This document shows, one piece after another, positions 4,534 through 12,997 of a DNA stretch of 13,964 nt (its first letter is position 1; each line of letters opens with the position of its first letter). The stretch lies in the NCBI GenBank assembly GCA_937901165.1, contig CALCGS010000040.1:1-13964 (forward strand), given 5' to 3'. The translations under genes and the position numbers were made by a program. The DNA comes from an uncultured Alphaproteobacteria bacterium. Lineage in GTDB: Bacteria > Pseudomonadota > Alphaproteobacteria > Rs-D84. The notes beneath the pieces were generated by a model. The model had not been told where the DNA came from. It ran no database searches and was given only the letters and a program-made list of their open reading frames with translations.

Positions 4534-7044
4534 ATGACGGATAAAAATAAATTATCGCCTGTAATGACGCAATATCTAGATATGAAATCAGAAAATCCTG
4601 ATGCATTGCTATTGTTTAGACTTGGCGATTTTTACGAGGCTTTTTTTGACGATGCAAAAACAATAAGCGAGTGTTTGTCTTTGGTTTTAACCCATCGTGG
4701 CGTTGACGCAGATGGTATGGATATTCCTATGTGTGGGATTCCTTGGCATGCAGCAGATAATTATTTTGGACGCTTGGTTCGTGCAGGTTTTAATGTTGCA
4801 TTGGTTGAACAAATGGAAACACCGCAACAGGCCAAACAACGCGGGCATAAATATATTGATAGAAAAATTGTACGTGTTTTAACACCTGGGACACTTACTG
4901 ATGAAAATTTATTAAATCCTAAAAATTCTAATTTTTTGGTTGCTGTGGTTTGTAAATCTAATGGACATTTTGACATTGCAGGATGCGATATATCAACCGG
5001 CGAAATGTTTGTTGGCGATAGTACTAATATTATTGATGATTTAGTTAGAATAAATCCTGCCGAAATTATTTATCCGTCATCTTGTGCAGAAAACGATACT
5101 TTTTTACAAATACGTGATGCTTTCAAAACGACCCCTGTATATGAAAAAATATACATTCGTTCTGATATAGACACCATTGTGTCACGCGTATTTGGTGGTG
5201 CTGTAAATATTAAACAAACACAAAATTCTGAAAATGCTATTTATTTATTAGCAGGGTATTTATTTAACACACAACGCGGTGCATACGTAACATTCCGTGC
5301 CGCACATGAATTAAAATCAGATGCGCAGTTATTGATAGATTCTGCAACATGGAAAAGTTTGGAAATCGATGAATCTATCAACGATGGTGGATTATGTTTG
5401 ATTGACGTATTGGATAAAACAAAAACGTCTGCAGGTGCCAGGAAACTGCGCGCATATTTACGTAATCTGTGCGGAAACATAAATGAAATAAAATCAAGAC
5501 AATTACATATCGCACATTTTGTTTCCAATACCGATATTATGGCAGGGGTAGGGTACTTGTTATCTTCAACACCCGATGTTGGACGCAGTTTATCAAGACT
5601 GATTTCAGGACGTGGTACGCCACGTGATTTAGTGCATACACGCGATTTTATTCTTTCTTTGCCAAACGCAAAACTGTTGGCACCAAGATTAGATTCTGGA
5701 TTTGCAGAAAAATTTGCAGTAATTCAGACACATGATGATTTAGCATTAAAATTATCAAATGCTCTATCCGATGAATTACCAACATTTTTTAGGGATGGCG
5801 GGGTTATTCGCGATGGATTTAACGCTTCATTGGATAAAATGCGTAAATTATCACATGGGGCCCAAGAAACTGTTGCAAAATTACAAAGCGAATATGTAAA
5901 TTCAACAGGTATAAACACACTTAAAATAAAATATAATAACATATTGGGATATTTTATAGAGGTTCCTTCAAGTCGTGCAGATGAAATGATGAAACCAGAA
6001 TCTGGATTTATTCATCGCCAAACACTGTCCGGGAATATACGTTTTACAACATCAAGACTTATTGATTTGGATAACGATATACGGAGCGCATCTGAAAAAT
6101 CTGCTGGAATAGAGGCACAAATTATTTCTGATTTTATAGAAAGTATTAAAAATATAGCCGATGATTTATTAAATACTGCTGATTTATTGGCTGACCTGGA
6201 TGTTTGGTCCACACTCGCCAATTGTGCATGCGATTATAATTGGGTATGTCCACAAATTACACAAGGTTCTGAATTTTCTATTGTTGGTGGACGACACCCT
6301 GTAATTGAATATGCACTTAAATCACGCGGTGATAATTTTGTTAAAAATGATTGTGATTTAGGCAATAAACCAATTGCATTATTGACAGGTCCAAATATGG
6401 CTGGAAAATCAACTTATTTGCGTCAAAACGCACTTATTGTTGTGTTGGCACATTTAGGTTCTTTTGTACCGGCAAAATCTGCAACCATTGGTATTTGCGA
6501 TCAATTATTTAGTCGTGTTGGTGCATCTGATAATTTGGCGGCAGGCCAATCTACATTTATGGTAGAAATGGCAGAAACTGCAAATATATTGCGTCGTGCA
6601 ACAAGTAAATCTTTTATAATTTTTGACGAAATAGGTCGGGGAACAGCAACATTTGATGGTATGGCAATCGCACAGGCCGTACTTGAATTTTTGAATCAAT
6701 TAGCACCAAGAACATTATTTGCAACACATTATCACGAATTGACATCTCTGGTTGGTAAAAATGGTGGATTGCAAAATGTGTCTTGTTTGACAATCGATGT
6801 TCGTGAATACAATAATGAAATTATTTTTATGCATAAAATTATTATTGGTGTGGCAAACAAATCTTATGGGATACATGTTGCAAAAATGGCAGGAATGCCA
6901 AAATCTGTTGTCGACAGGGCAACAGAGGTTTTACAAAATCTCGAATCTGGTGAACCACACATTCCAACAAATGCAAAAAAAGAAACAAAAATCGAAAACA
7001 AGGTTCGCGACAATAAATCCCAACTATCTTTTTTCGAGGAATAA
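4534..7044 (+). CDS. mutS: DNA mismatch repair protein MutS
   Basis: MutS recognises mispaired or looped bases and recruits MutL, using ATP to switch into a sliding clamp. The 836-residue protein has full MutS1 architecture. The mismatch-reading Phe-x-Glu motif is at F33-Y34-E35 (GDFYE). Connector, lever and clamp regions follow, then the ATPase domain. Walker A GPNMAGKST is at 619-627 with K625, Walker B FDEIGRGT has D698 and E699, and THYHE with the switch histidine is near 731-735. The C-terminus ends QLSFFEE, which resembles the beta-clamp binding consensus QL[SD]LF. The length compares with 853 in E. coli. AAGGAC six bases before the ATG is the ribosome binding site. The stop at 7042-7044 is one base from the truB ATG, so translation is probably coupled. 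Confidence 0.98.
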   Translation: MTDKNKLSPVMTQYLDMKSENPDALLLFRLGDFYEAFFDDAKTISECLSLVLTHRGVDADGMDIPMCGIPWHAADNYFGRLVRAGFNVALVEQMETPQQAKQRGHKYIDRKIVRVLTPGTLTDENLLNPKNSNFLVAVVCKSNGHFDIAGCDISTGEMFVGDSTNIIDDLVRINPAEIIYPSSCAENDTFLQIRDAFKTTPVYEKIYIRSDIDTIVSRVFGGAVNIKQTQNSENAIYLLAGYLFNTQRGAYVTFRAAHELKSDAQLLIDSATWKSLEIDESINDGGLCLIDVLDKTKTSAGARKLRAYLRNLCGNINEIKSRQLHIAHFVSNTDIMAGVGYLLSSTPDVGRSLSRLISGRGTPRDLVHTRDFILSLPNAKLLAPRLDSGFAEKFAVIQTHDDLALKLSNALSDELPTFFRDGGVIRDGFNASLDKMRKLSHGAQETVAKLQSEYVNSTGINTLKIKYNNILGYFIEVPSSRADEMMKPESGFIHRQTLSGNIRFTTSRLIDLDNDIRSASEKSAGIEAQIISDFIESIKNIADDLLNTADLLADLDVWSTLANCACDYNWVCPQITQGSEFSIVGGRHPVIEYALKSRGDNFVKNDCDLGNKPIALLTGPNMAGKSTYLRQNALIVVLAHLGSFVPAKSATIGICDQLFSRVGASDNLAAGQSTFMVEMAETANILRRATSKSFIIFDEIGRGTATFDGMAIAQAVLEFLNQLAPRTLFATHYHELTSLVGKNGGLQNVSCLTIDVREYNNEIIFMHKIIIGVANKSYGIHVAKMAGMPKSVVDRATEVLQNLESGEPHIPTNAKKETKIENKVRDNKSQLSFFEE

Positions 7045-7045
7045 A

Positions 7046-7915
7046 ATGGACGGATGGATAATAATAAATAAACCAAGCGGTATATTTTCCAGAACATGTG
7101 CCGCAAAAATTGGGCGTATGATTGATACAAAAAAATTTGGACACATTGGAACCTTGGACCCAATGGCATCTGGGGTTTTACCAATTGCTTTTGGAAATGC
7201 AACAAAAATGATTCCTTTTGTTGAAGATATATCAGATGGAAAGAAAGAATATACTTTTTCCATGCAATTCGGATTTGAAACAGATACTTTGGACATAACA
7301 GGAACCACAATAACACAAGACGATTTCATACCCGATGATAAAGATATAAATTCTGTACTATCTGGTTTTATTGGAAAAAAACAACAAATTCCACCAATGT
7401 ATTCTGCGGTACATATAAACGGACAAAGAGCATACAATATAGCAAGACAAGGTAAAAATATTGATATTCCACCCAGAAATATTGAAATTTTTGATTTAGA
7501 ATTTTTAGGAAAAACAGATAAATCTTGGAATTTTAGAGTTGTATGCAGCCGTGGTACTTATGTACGCAGTTTGGCACGCGATATTGCAAAAAAAATGAAC
7601 GCAATTGCAACAGTCGATTCTATTCACAGAACACAAACAAATGGTTTTAGGATAGAAAATGCCATAAAACTTGATTTTTTGGAAAATTTGTTTAATAATG
7701 GTCATAGCATTAAAGATTATTTAATGCCAACAGATTTTGTACTGGGGGACATTCCGGTTATAAATCTGGATGATGAATCTGCCATATTTTATAAAAATGG
7801 TGGATTTATAAGGCGAACCGAACCAGATGGAATATTTAGGATTTATACCCAAAATATTTTCATTGGAATTGGTACGGTTAAAGATAACAGTTTGCGTCCA
7901 AAACGCACAATATAA
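7046..7915 (+). CDS. truB: tRNA pseudouridine(55) synthase TruB
   Basis: TruB isomerises U55 in the T-loop of most tRNAs to pseudouridine. The 289-residue protein begins DGWIIINKPSG, matching the family's first motif. The catalytic motif GHIGTLDPMASG places the nucleophile at D38. Further landmarks are KEYTF, IPPMYSAV followed by G-Q-RAYN, and SRGTYVRSLARDIA. The C-terminal region (about 235-289) is short but ends in a strand pattern compatible with a small PUA-like domain. The ATG at 7046 follows GAGGA (7036-7040), which lies inside the last codons of mutS. The frame stays open about 80 codons upstream into mutS, but that extension has no TruB character. rpsO follows after 10 bases, the common truB-rpsO pairing. 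Confidence 0.96.
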   Translation: MDGWIIINKPSGIFSRTCAAKIGRMIDTKKFGHIGTLDPMASGVLPIAFGNATKMIPFVEDISDGKKEYTFSMQFGFETDTLDITGTTITQDDFIPDDKDINSVLSGFIGKKQQIPPMYSAVHINGQRAYNIARQGKNIDIPPRNIEIFDLEFLGKTDKSWNFRVVCSRGTYVRSLARDIAKKMNAIATVDSIHRTQTNGFRIENAIKLDFLENLFNNGHSIKDYLMPTDFVLGDIPVINLDDESAIFYKNGGFIRRTEPDGIFRIYTQNIFIGIGTVKDNSLRPKRTI

Positions 7916-7925
7916 AGGATAAACA

Positions 7926-8198
7926 ATGTCCATTACAAAAGAAAAAAAATCTGAATTGATTAAGGCGTATAAAACAACTGAAAATGATAACGGTGGTAGT
8001 GCCGCATCACAAGTTGCTGTTTTAACAGAACGCATTCGTAATTTAACAGAACACATGAAAGCAAATCACAAAGACGAACATTCAAAACGTGGTTTGTTAT
8101 TGATGGTCAATCGTCGTAAAAAGTTATTGGCCTATATCAAAAAACGCAATGTTTCTGAATACGAAGAATTGATTAAAAAATTAGGTTTACGTAAATAA
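7926..8198 (+). CDS. rpsO: 30S ribosomal protein S15
   Basis: S15 binds the central domain of 16S rRNA early in 30S assembly and later forms a bridge to the 50S subunit. The 90-residue protein is full length (the family is about 89). It shows the helical signature with GSAASQVAVLTERIRNLTEHMK, then KDEHSKRGLLLMVNRRKKLLAYIKK. AAAGGA at 7914-7919 overlaps the truB stop and is the ribosome binding site. In many proteobacteria pnp follows rpsO; here a strong terminator and a convergent operon follow, so pnp must lie elsewhere. S15 often represses its own mRNA, but I see no clear operator structure in the 10-base gap before the ATG. Confidence 0.97.
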   Translation: MSITKEKKSELIKAYKTTENDNGGSAASQVAVLTERIRNLTEHMKANHKDEHSKRGLLLMVNRRKKLLAYIKKRNVSEYEELIKKLGLRK

Positions 8199-8213
8199 TT
8201 TTTTATTATTTAT

Positions 8214-8248
8214 AAAAAAACATCCGCTAAATCTAGCGGATGTTTTTA
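8214..8248. terminator. Bidirectional terminator between rpsO and the TPR gene
   Basis: ACATCCGCTA (8220-8229) pairs perfectly with TAGCGGATGT (8234-8243) around the loop AATC. A run of A before and T after gives a U-tract for transcripts from both sides, ending the xseB-rpsO and rsmE-TPR operons. Confidence 0.92.
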
Positions 8249-8261
8249 TTTTCTTTGTTTA

Positions 8262-9254
8262 TTATTCGTTTATTTGAGACATCAATGTTTCATATTTTTC
8301 AACATTTTCTGCGTTTCCCAAAGATATTGCCAATGTACGTGCAGCTTCTAAATTAGAATATGCAGTGTCTTTATTATCAATCTTTAAATTCAATGCAGCA
8401 GAATGTTCAAAATAATCCATCGCTTTATTTGATAAATTTTCTTTTTCTTGGTCCGTTGTGGCACCTTGTATCTGTTCGTTTATTATACGAATAGCAGATT
8501 CATAATCATTTATCGCATCAGCATATTGATTTAATGCAACCAATGCTTCGGCCCTATCTGCATATACAGAATAAGAAACAATGCCATCTGGACGTGCCAA
8601 AGAATTTGAAAAATCCGCAACAGCACCTTCGTAATTCTTTAACCATAAATTTATTCTCCCACGTTGTGCATATAAATTGCGTTCTTGCAATATAGAATCA
8701 GCATTTTGTGCAGATAACGCCAATGCTTTATTCAAATCGTTTAATGCAAAATCGTATGCTTCAGCACTGGTATATAATAAAGCCCTATCATAATATGCAA
8801 CCTCGCTATTATCGTCCAAAGCCAATGCAGAATTAAAATCAGACATAGCATTATTAAAATCACCTTGTTGCATATAAGCCTCGCCACGCAAAATGTAAAT
8901 TTCTACGGTTTGGGCACCATCATCTATTGCTGCGGTCAAATCGGCGATTGCCCCAGATAAATCAGATGAAAAAAGTTTTGCTTTTGCATTTTCATAATAA
9001 TCAGATGCCATTTTTAATTGTTCTTCACTCAATTCAGCACCAATTTCATCATTTGAATTTATTTTATTTGCAGGATTATTATGTTTTCCCAATAAATAAA
9101 ATGTCGCAGCAATAAAGAATAATATTATAAACCAATATACATATATTGATGCAGACCATGCTGTTGCACAAGATTTTTGCGCACTAGACATATTTTTTAT
9201 ATTTTGTGATGGGGTAATTTTTTTTGTTTTTTTTACTTTTTTTGTTGTTTTCAT
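8262..9254 (-). CDS. Membrane-anchored TPR-repeat protein of unknown function
   Basis: I do not recognise an orthologous group. The 330-residue protein starts with a strongly basic segment (eight Lys among residues 1-12). One hydrophobic helix follows at about 37-56 (SIYVYWFIILFF onward). The rest is an acidic, Ala-rich helical region with repeated TPR-like units. These begin near residues 84, 117, 151, 191, 228 and possibly 276; examples are ILRGEAYMQQGDFNNAMSDF and ADRAEALVALNQYADAINDY. A basic N-terminus and no signal cleavage site suggest an N-in, C-out inner-membrane anchor, with the TPR array in the periplasm as a protein-binding scaffold. GGGAGGGAG (9262-9271) is an unusually strong ribosome binding site. 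The gene is last in an operon after the rluB-type gene, with a 29-base gap. Confidence 0.85.
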   Translation of the reverse strand: MKTTKKVKKTKKITPSQNIKNMSSAQKSCATAWSASIYVYWFIILFFIAATFYLLGKHNNPANKINSNDEIGAELSEEQLKMASDYYENAKAKLFSSDLSGAIADLTAAIDDGAQTVEIYILRGEAYMQQGDFNNAMSDFNSALALDDNSEVAYYDRALLYTSAEAYDFALNDLNKALALSAQNADSILQERNLYAQRGRINLWLKNYEGAVADFSNSLARPDGIVSYSVYADRAEALVALNQYADAINDYESAIRIINEQIQGATTDQEKENLSNKAMDYFEHSAALNLKIDNKDTAYSNLEAARTLAISLGNAENVEKYETLMSQINE

Positions 9255-9283
9255 TGTAAAACTCCCTCCCTTTTTATTTTATA

Positions 9284-9979
9284 TTAAAAATTTTTCTTTA
9301 TTGCGTCAATAGTTTTCTTGTCTAATTCTTTTATTTTTCCAACAGGCAAATCACCAAGTTTTATATTACCGTACGAAATTCTGTGCAATTTTTCCACAGG
9401 CGCACCACAATATTTTAATACTATACGGATTTCATTCTTTTTTCCTTCGGCAACAGTTATTGCCAATTTATTTTTTTCCAACACATCTATTTTCATTGGG
9501 CGATATTGTACACCATCTATTTTTACACCACGACGCGCAACATCTATATTTTTTAGATTACCCCCAACCTGTGCAATATATGTACGCGAAATCCCAACAC
9601 AGGGCAATGTTAAATTACGAGCAAATTCACCATCATTTGTAAGTAATAATAATCCTGTTGTTTTATAATCCAAACGACCAATATATTTTAAGTGTTTATA
9701 TTCATTTGGTAAAACATCATATATTGTTTTACGCCCCAATGTATCTTGTTTACTGGTTATAATATTTATTGGTTTATGAAACATATACAATTTTGTATCA
9801 TATTGTTTTTTTACCTGTTGTCCGTTTACACAAACAACATCTGTATCAGAAACAAATGTCGCAGGATTTGTAATAATTTTACCGTTTATAGATACCAAAC
9901 CACCAACTATCATTTTTTCCGCATCACGACGCGATGCAACAGAGGCAGATGATAAAAATTTTGCAACACGTGTTCCCAT
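9284..9979 (-). CDS. rluB: RsuA/RluB-family rRNA pseudouridine synthase
   Basis: Enzymes of this family form one pseudouridine in 16S (RsuA) or 23S rRNA (RluB, RluE, RluF). The 231-residue protein has an N-terminal S4 RNA-binding domain (about 3-55: VAKFLSSASVASRRDAEKMI, then GLVSINGKII). The catalytic domain carries GRLDYKTTGLLLLTNDG, with the nucleophile at D104. RRGVKIDG and GKKNEIRIVLKYCG are further family motifs. RluB is the best guess because alphaproteobacterial copies usually belong there, but the exact target is not certain from sequence alone. The ATG directly abuts the rsmE stop, with AAGGAT in the last rsmE codons as the ribosome binding site. It is shorter than RluB proteins that carry a long basic C-terminal tail; only a modest Lys-rich end is present. 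Confidence 0.92.
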   Translation of the reverse strand: MGTRVAKFLSSASVASRRDAEKMIVGGLVSINGKIITNPATFVSDTDVVCVNGQQVKKQYDTKLYMFHKPINIITSKQDTLGRKTIYDVLPNEYKHLKYIGRLDYKTTGLLLLTNDGEFARNLTLPCVGISRTYIAQVGGNLKNIDVARRGVKIDGVQYRPMKIDVLEKNKLAITVAEGKKNEIRIVLKYCGAPVEKLHRISYGNIKLGDLPVGKIKELDKKTIDAIKKNF

Positions 9980-10633
9980 TTATAAAATCCTTGATACAGC
10001 AACAACCGCCGCAACTTCGGCACGCAATATTGTTTTTCCCAAAGACACCCCAATGGCACCTTTTTTATCCAATATATCAAATTCCTTTTCTGAAAAACCA
10101 CCTTCTGGTCCTATTAAGATTTTTTTGATATTATTGTTTGGATTTTGAACATCGTATCCATACGCAGCACGTTCATCGCAAAAAAACATATCCCGCACAT
10201 CCAAGTCTTGAAACTTTATTGGTTCGGCAATTTCAGGAACAGTATTGCGGTTTGATTGTTCAGATGCCTCTATCACTATTTTTTTCATTCTGGCCCAATT
10301 TATATGCTGTGCAACCGTACGTTCTGTTATCACAGGAACAAATTTTGCAACCCCCAGTTGCGTCACCATATTCAACATATCATCCAAACGTTTTATAGGT
10401 GAAAAGTACACAATGATATTATTGCTGGGGTCTTTATGAACCGTTTTTTCATCAATAATTAAATTTTTACCATCTGGACTAATATTTGCAGTGTATTCGT
10501 CACCATTGTTAAAAACCAAACAATCATTTCGACGCATAACATGCGACAAATAATGTGATATTTCACGTTCAATCGCAATTATTTTTCCAGATTCTAAATC
10601 TTGGGGCATAAAAATTCTTGGTATATTTTTCAT
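9980..10633 (-). CDS. rsmE: 16S rRNA (uracil-N3) methyltransferase RsmE
   Basis: RsmE uses S-adenosylmethionine to methylate N3 of U1498 in 16S rRNA. The 217-residue protein has the N-terminal PUA-like domain (PRIFMPQDL, then HYLSHVMRRN) and a SPOUT methyltransferase domain. Family motifs are KRLDDMLNMVTQLGV (81-95), EASEQSNR (122-129), IGPEGGFS (174-181) and the knot segment LGKTILRAEVA (198-208). It is shorter than the E. coli protein (243), mainly in the middle. The ATG at 10633 has only a weak purine-rich AAGAAAA upstream and no good Shine-Dalgarno, but PRIFMP at residues 5-10 is the normal beginning. It leads a three-gene operon with the rluB-type gene and the TPR gene, and is divergent from virD4 across 55 bases. 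Confidence 0.95.
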   Translation of the reverse strand: MKNIPRIFMPQDLESGKIIAIEREISHYLSHVMRRNDCLVFNNGDEYTANISPDGKNLIIDEKTVHKDPSNNIIVYFSPIKRLDDMLNMVTQLGVAKFVPVITERTVAQHINWARMKKIVIEASEQSNRNTVPEIAEPIKFQDLDVRDMFFCDERAAYGYDVQNPNNNIKKILIGPEGGFSEKEFDILDKKGAIGVSLGKTILRAEVAAVVAVSRIL

Positions 10634-10651
10634 TTTTTTTATTTTCTTGGT

Positions 10652-10679
10652 TTATCAAAAAACTTTTTTCTGGTATAAT
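10652..10679 (+). promoter_or_regulatory. Promoter of virD4 with consensus extended -10
   Basis: TATAAT at 10674-10679 is preceded by TGG, giving an extended -10. TTATCA (10652-10657) is a possible -35 with a 16-base spacer. The virD4 ATG begins 10 bases after the -10 box, so the transcript would start within a few bases of the start codon. The reverse strand of the same segment (TATTAT) could serve rsmE. Confidence 0.6.
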
Positions 10680-10688
10680 ACTAGCATC

Positions 10689-12968
10689 ATGGTTGAAAAA
10701 TTCAAGATTTTATCTGCGGGTGGCTCATCAAAAGGACTTAATATTTTTAAGTCTTCTGCGTATAAAGAACACGAACGCGGTCCTATGGCACAATTGTTCT
10801 GGAAAATGCGGTGGAATGCCGGCATTTGGGTTGTGTGCGCATTTGCGTTTGGATTGTCTTTTGTTATTGAACATATTTGGCGATACGGTTGGTCGCCCGC
10901 AACTGCACATTGGTCTGGATTATTTTTAGGTGATGCATTACGTACGGTTGGAATGTCTGTTGTTGCCATGATTCCATCATGGTTGATGCGCGTTATTACA
11001 AATCCTGACATTATGTGCATTGTTCCATTATTCCCAATTATTGCATTTAATTTTATGGCTGATTCAACACTGACCGATGAATTTAACCCGCACGGCAAAG
11101 ACAAATTTGATGAAAAATCTTCAAGAAAGGCAAATGCCGATGATATAAAAAAAATGGCAACAAACTGGAAAAACAAAGAAGGATTGTTTGGTGGTTTTAT
11201 GATGGTTTTGGGGTATTTCAAAAATAAAAAGACGACTATGCCGCTGAAAATGGACGAATGTTTATCAACATTATTACTGGCACCGGCTGGTACTGGTAAA
11301 ACTGTTGGTGTGGTTATGCCAACTATTTTGGGGTGCGACGATGTATCTATGATTATAAACGATCCAAAACCAGAATTAATATATTCTACATCTATGTATC
11401 GCGCAACTTTGGGGCCTGTATTTATATTCGATTGGGGTGCCAGGGATGAACCAGAAAAAGGTATTTATCGTCCTGCATGGAATCCGTTATCGCCCGAAAA
11501 TATGCCACTTGATGACGAGGGCAGAAATACATATCTTCAAATTATCGTAAACACACTGGTTGAAGAAGCAAAGGGCAGTGCAGACCCACACTGGTCCCAA
11601 TCTGGGCGTGCGGCATTAAGTGGATTTTTGAACTTTATCATTTCCAAAGTGGAACGGGCCAAAGCTGATGATTATTTTTATTCCAGATTACAAAGTGGTG
11701 AATTCGATCAAGAAGACGCAAGTATATTGAGCGATTATTATTTAACTATGACCGCAAATCCTAATGCGTATGCGGCACTGGGGTTATTACAAAATGGTGA
11801 ATTAAATACTATAAACTATGTTCACGTTGGTACTTGGGATGATATACCAGACGACTGGATTGAACGCGAGGCTTCTATACCCATGTTTTTGGCATGGTAC
11901 ACACAAAGTCAATTAAAAATTGCACAAGAAATGGAAGAAAGAAAAAAACAAGGCGATCAAATGCTGGGATTGGCGGACCCTATGAAGGACTTTTTAGATA
12001 AAGCCGTTGAAGAAGCAAAAATTTATTCATATAGTAAAGATGCAGTATCCGCATTATTGAATTTATCCAACACGCCACCCGCCGAACGCGGTTCTATCAT
12101 TTCAACAATCAATACAGGAATAAATATATTTAGACATCCGGCGGTAAACGCACATACGGCACATTCTGATTTTCATTTTTCTGATTTGCGTGGAATCCTT
12201 GACCCAAAAGATGGCAAATTTAAGCCAACAACTGTTTATTTGGCGGTGAATGTTGCAGATGCAACTGCTTTTGCACCAATTTCTAGTATGTTTATTGAAT
12301 TGCTGTCTAATTATTTAATTGCAAACACACCAGACAGTGTCCGTTTTGGCAAAAAACTGGGACCATACCCAACATTGTTTGTATTGGATGAAATGCCAAC
12401 AATGAATAAACTGGAAGCGATTATCCGTGGTCCTGCGGTGGGGCGTGGGCAAAAGGTTTCTTACCTGATTGTGGGTCAGGATATAAGTCAAATTGCCGAA
12501 AAATATGGTGACAAGGCCGCAGATACAATTATCGCAAATACCGCCGCCAAGATTATATTGCGTGTAAACGACCCTGCAACCGCACAAAGGTTTTCCGATA
12601 TGATGGGACAACAAATCAAAATCAAGAAAACAAAGGGTCCAGACGGCAAAGAAACAGAATCCAAAAATCCAGAACCATTATATTCTGTTATGGATTTAAT
12701 GACTATATCCCCAGAAAAACAAATTGTTTTGTTCCAAGGGTATTATAACAGACCGATTGAGGCATCCCAAGAAAGATGGTACAAAAACAAATCACCAATC
12801 GAAAAAGAATTGTATAACAAGGTTATGATGGGGATGGATGAACCAACCGCAGCTTCGGCAATTCCTGAATATATGGTCCCAGCGCACCACAAAGCAATGG
12901 GATTTGATGGTGAACCAAGATTTTTTGATATAAAAACAAAAACTGTGAAAATTTTACCACAAGAATAA
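10689..12968 (+). CDS. virD4: Type IV secretion coupling protein, VirD4/TraG family
   Basis: Coupling proteins are inner-membrane hexameric ATPases that deliver DNA or protein substrates to a type IV secretion channel. The 759-residue protein has three candidate N-terminal membrane segments (about 44-61, 79-100 and 106-123). Walker A APAGTGKT is at 198-205 with K204. NDPKPE (224-229) and WNPL (264-267) follow, then Walker B LFVLDE with D567 and E568, and the downstream GQDISQI motif (596-602). About 363 residues separate the two Walker motifs, against roughly 220 in TrwB or VirD4 of Agrobacterium. The extra block, about 322-460, is probably an enlarged all-alpha substrate-recognition domain. 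I chose the ATG at 10689; no Shine-Dalgarno precedes it or the later ATGs. No other secretion gene is next to it. Codon use looks like its neighbours. Confidence 0.93.
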   Translation: MVEKFKILSAGGSSKGLNIFKSSAYKEHERGPMAQLFWKMRWNAGIWVVCAFAFGLSFVIEHIWRYGWSPATAHWSGLFLGDALRTVGMSVVAMIPSWLMRVITNPDIMCIVPLFPIIAFNFMADSTLTDEFNPHGKDKFDEKSSRKANADDIKKMATNWKNKEGLFGGFMMVLGYFKNKKTTMPLKMDECLSTLLLAPAGTGKTVGVVMPTILGCDDVSMIINDPKPELIYSTSMYRATLGPVFIFDWGARDEPEKGIYRPAWNPLSPENMPLDDEGRNTYLQIIVNTLVEEAKGSADPHWSQSGRAALSGFLNFIISKVERAKADDYFYSRLQSGEFDQEDASILSDYYLTMTANPNAYAALGLLQNGELNTINYVHVGTWDDIPDDWIEREASIPMFLAWYTQSQLKIAQEMEERKKQGDQMLGLADPMKDFLDKAVEEAKIYSYSKDAVSALLNLSNTPPAERGSIISTINTGINIFRHPAVNAHTAHSDFHFSDLRGILDPKDGKFKPTTVYLAVNVADATAFAPISSMFIELLSNYLIANTPDSVRFGKKLGPYPTLFVLDEMPTMNKLEAIIRGPAVGRGQKVSYLIVGQDISQIAEKYGDKAADTIIANTAAKIILRVNDPATAQRFSDMMGQQIKIKKTKGPDGKETESKNPEPLYSVMDLMTISPEKQIVLFQGYYNRPIEASQERWYKNKSPIEKELYNKVMMGMDEPTAASAIPEYMVPAHHKAMGFDGEPRFFDIKTKTVKILPQE

Positions 12969-12991
12969 TTTGCTTTTTTGATTTTTCTGTG

Positions 12992-12997
12992 TATAAT
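12992..12997 (+). promoter_or_regulatory. -10 box of the tRNA-Val promoter
   Basis: A consensus TATAAT lies 12 bases before the mature tRNA 5' end. TTGCTT (12970-12975), just after the virD4 stop, is a weak -35 at a 16-base spacing. No terminator hairpin separates virD4 from the tRNA, so read-through is also possible. Confidence 0.5.

Noticed and set aside
6797..7045. N-terminal extension of TruB into mutS (372 residues in total)
   Set aside because: The extension lies in another frame of the MutS ATPase coding sequence, has no TruB similarity, and the ATG at 7046 has a good ribosome binding site.
8283..8298. Further parS-like site inside the TPR gene (TGTTTCATAT)
   Set aside because: Only the left half matches; there is no palindromic right half. 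Similar half matches occur near 2596 and 9776.
10655..11221. 188-residue minus-strand open frame opposite the 5' end of virD4
   Set aside because: It is antisense to a well-supported gene, has no recognisable domain, and reflects the low stop density opposite this coding region.
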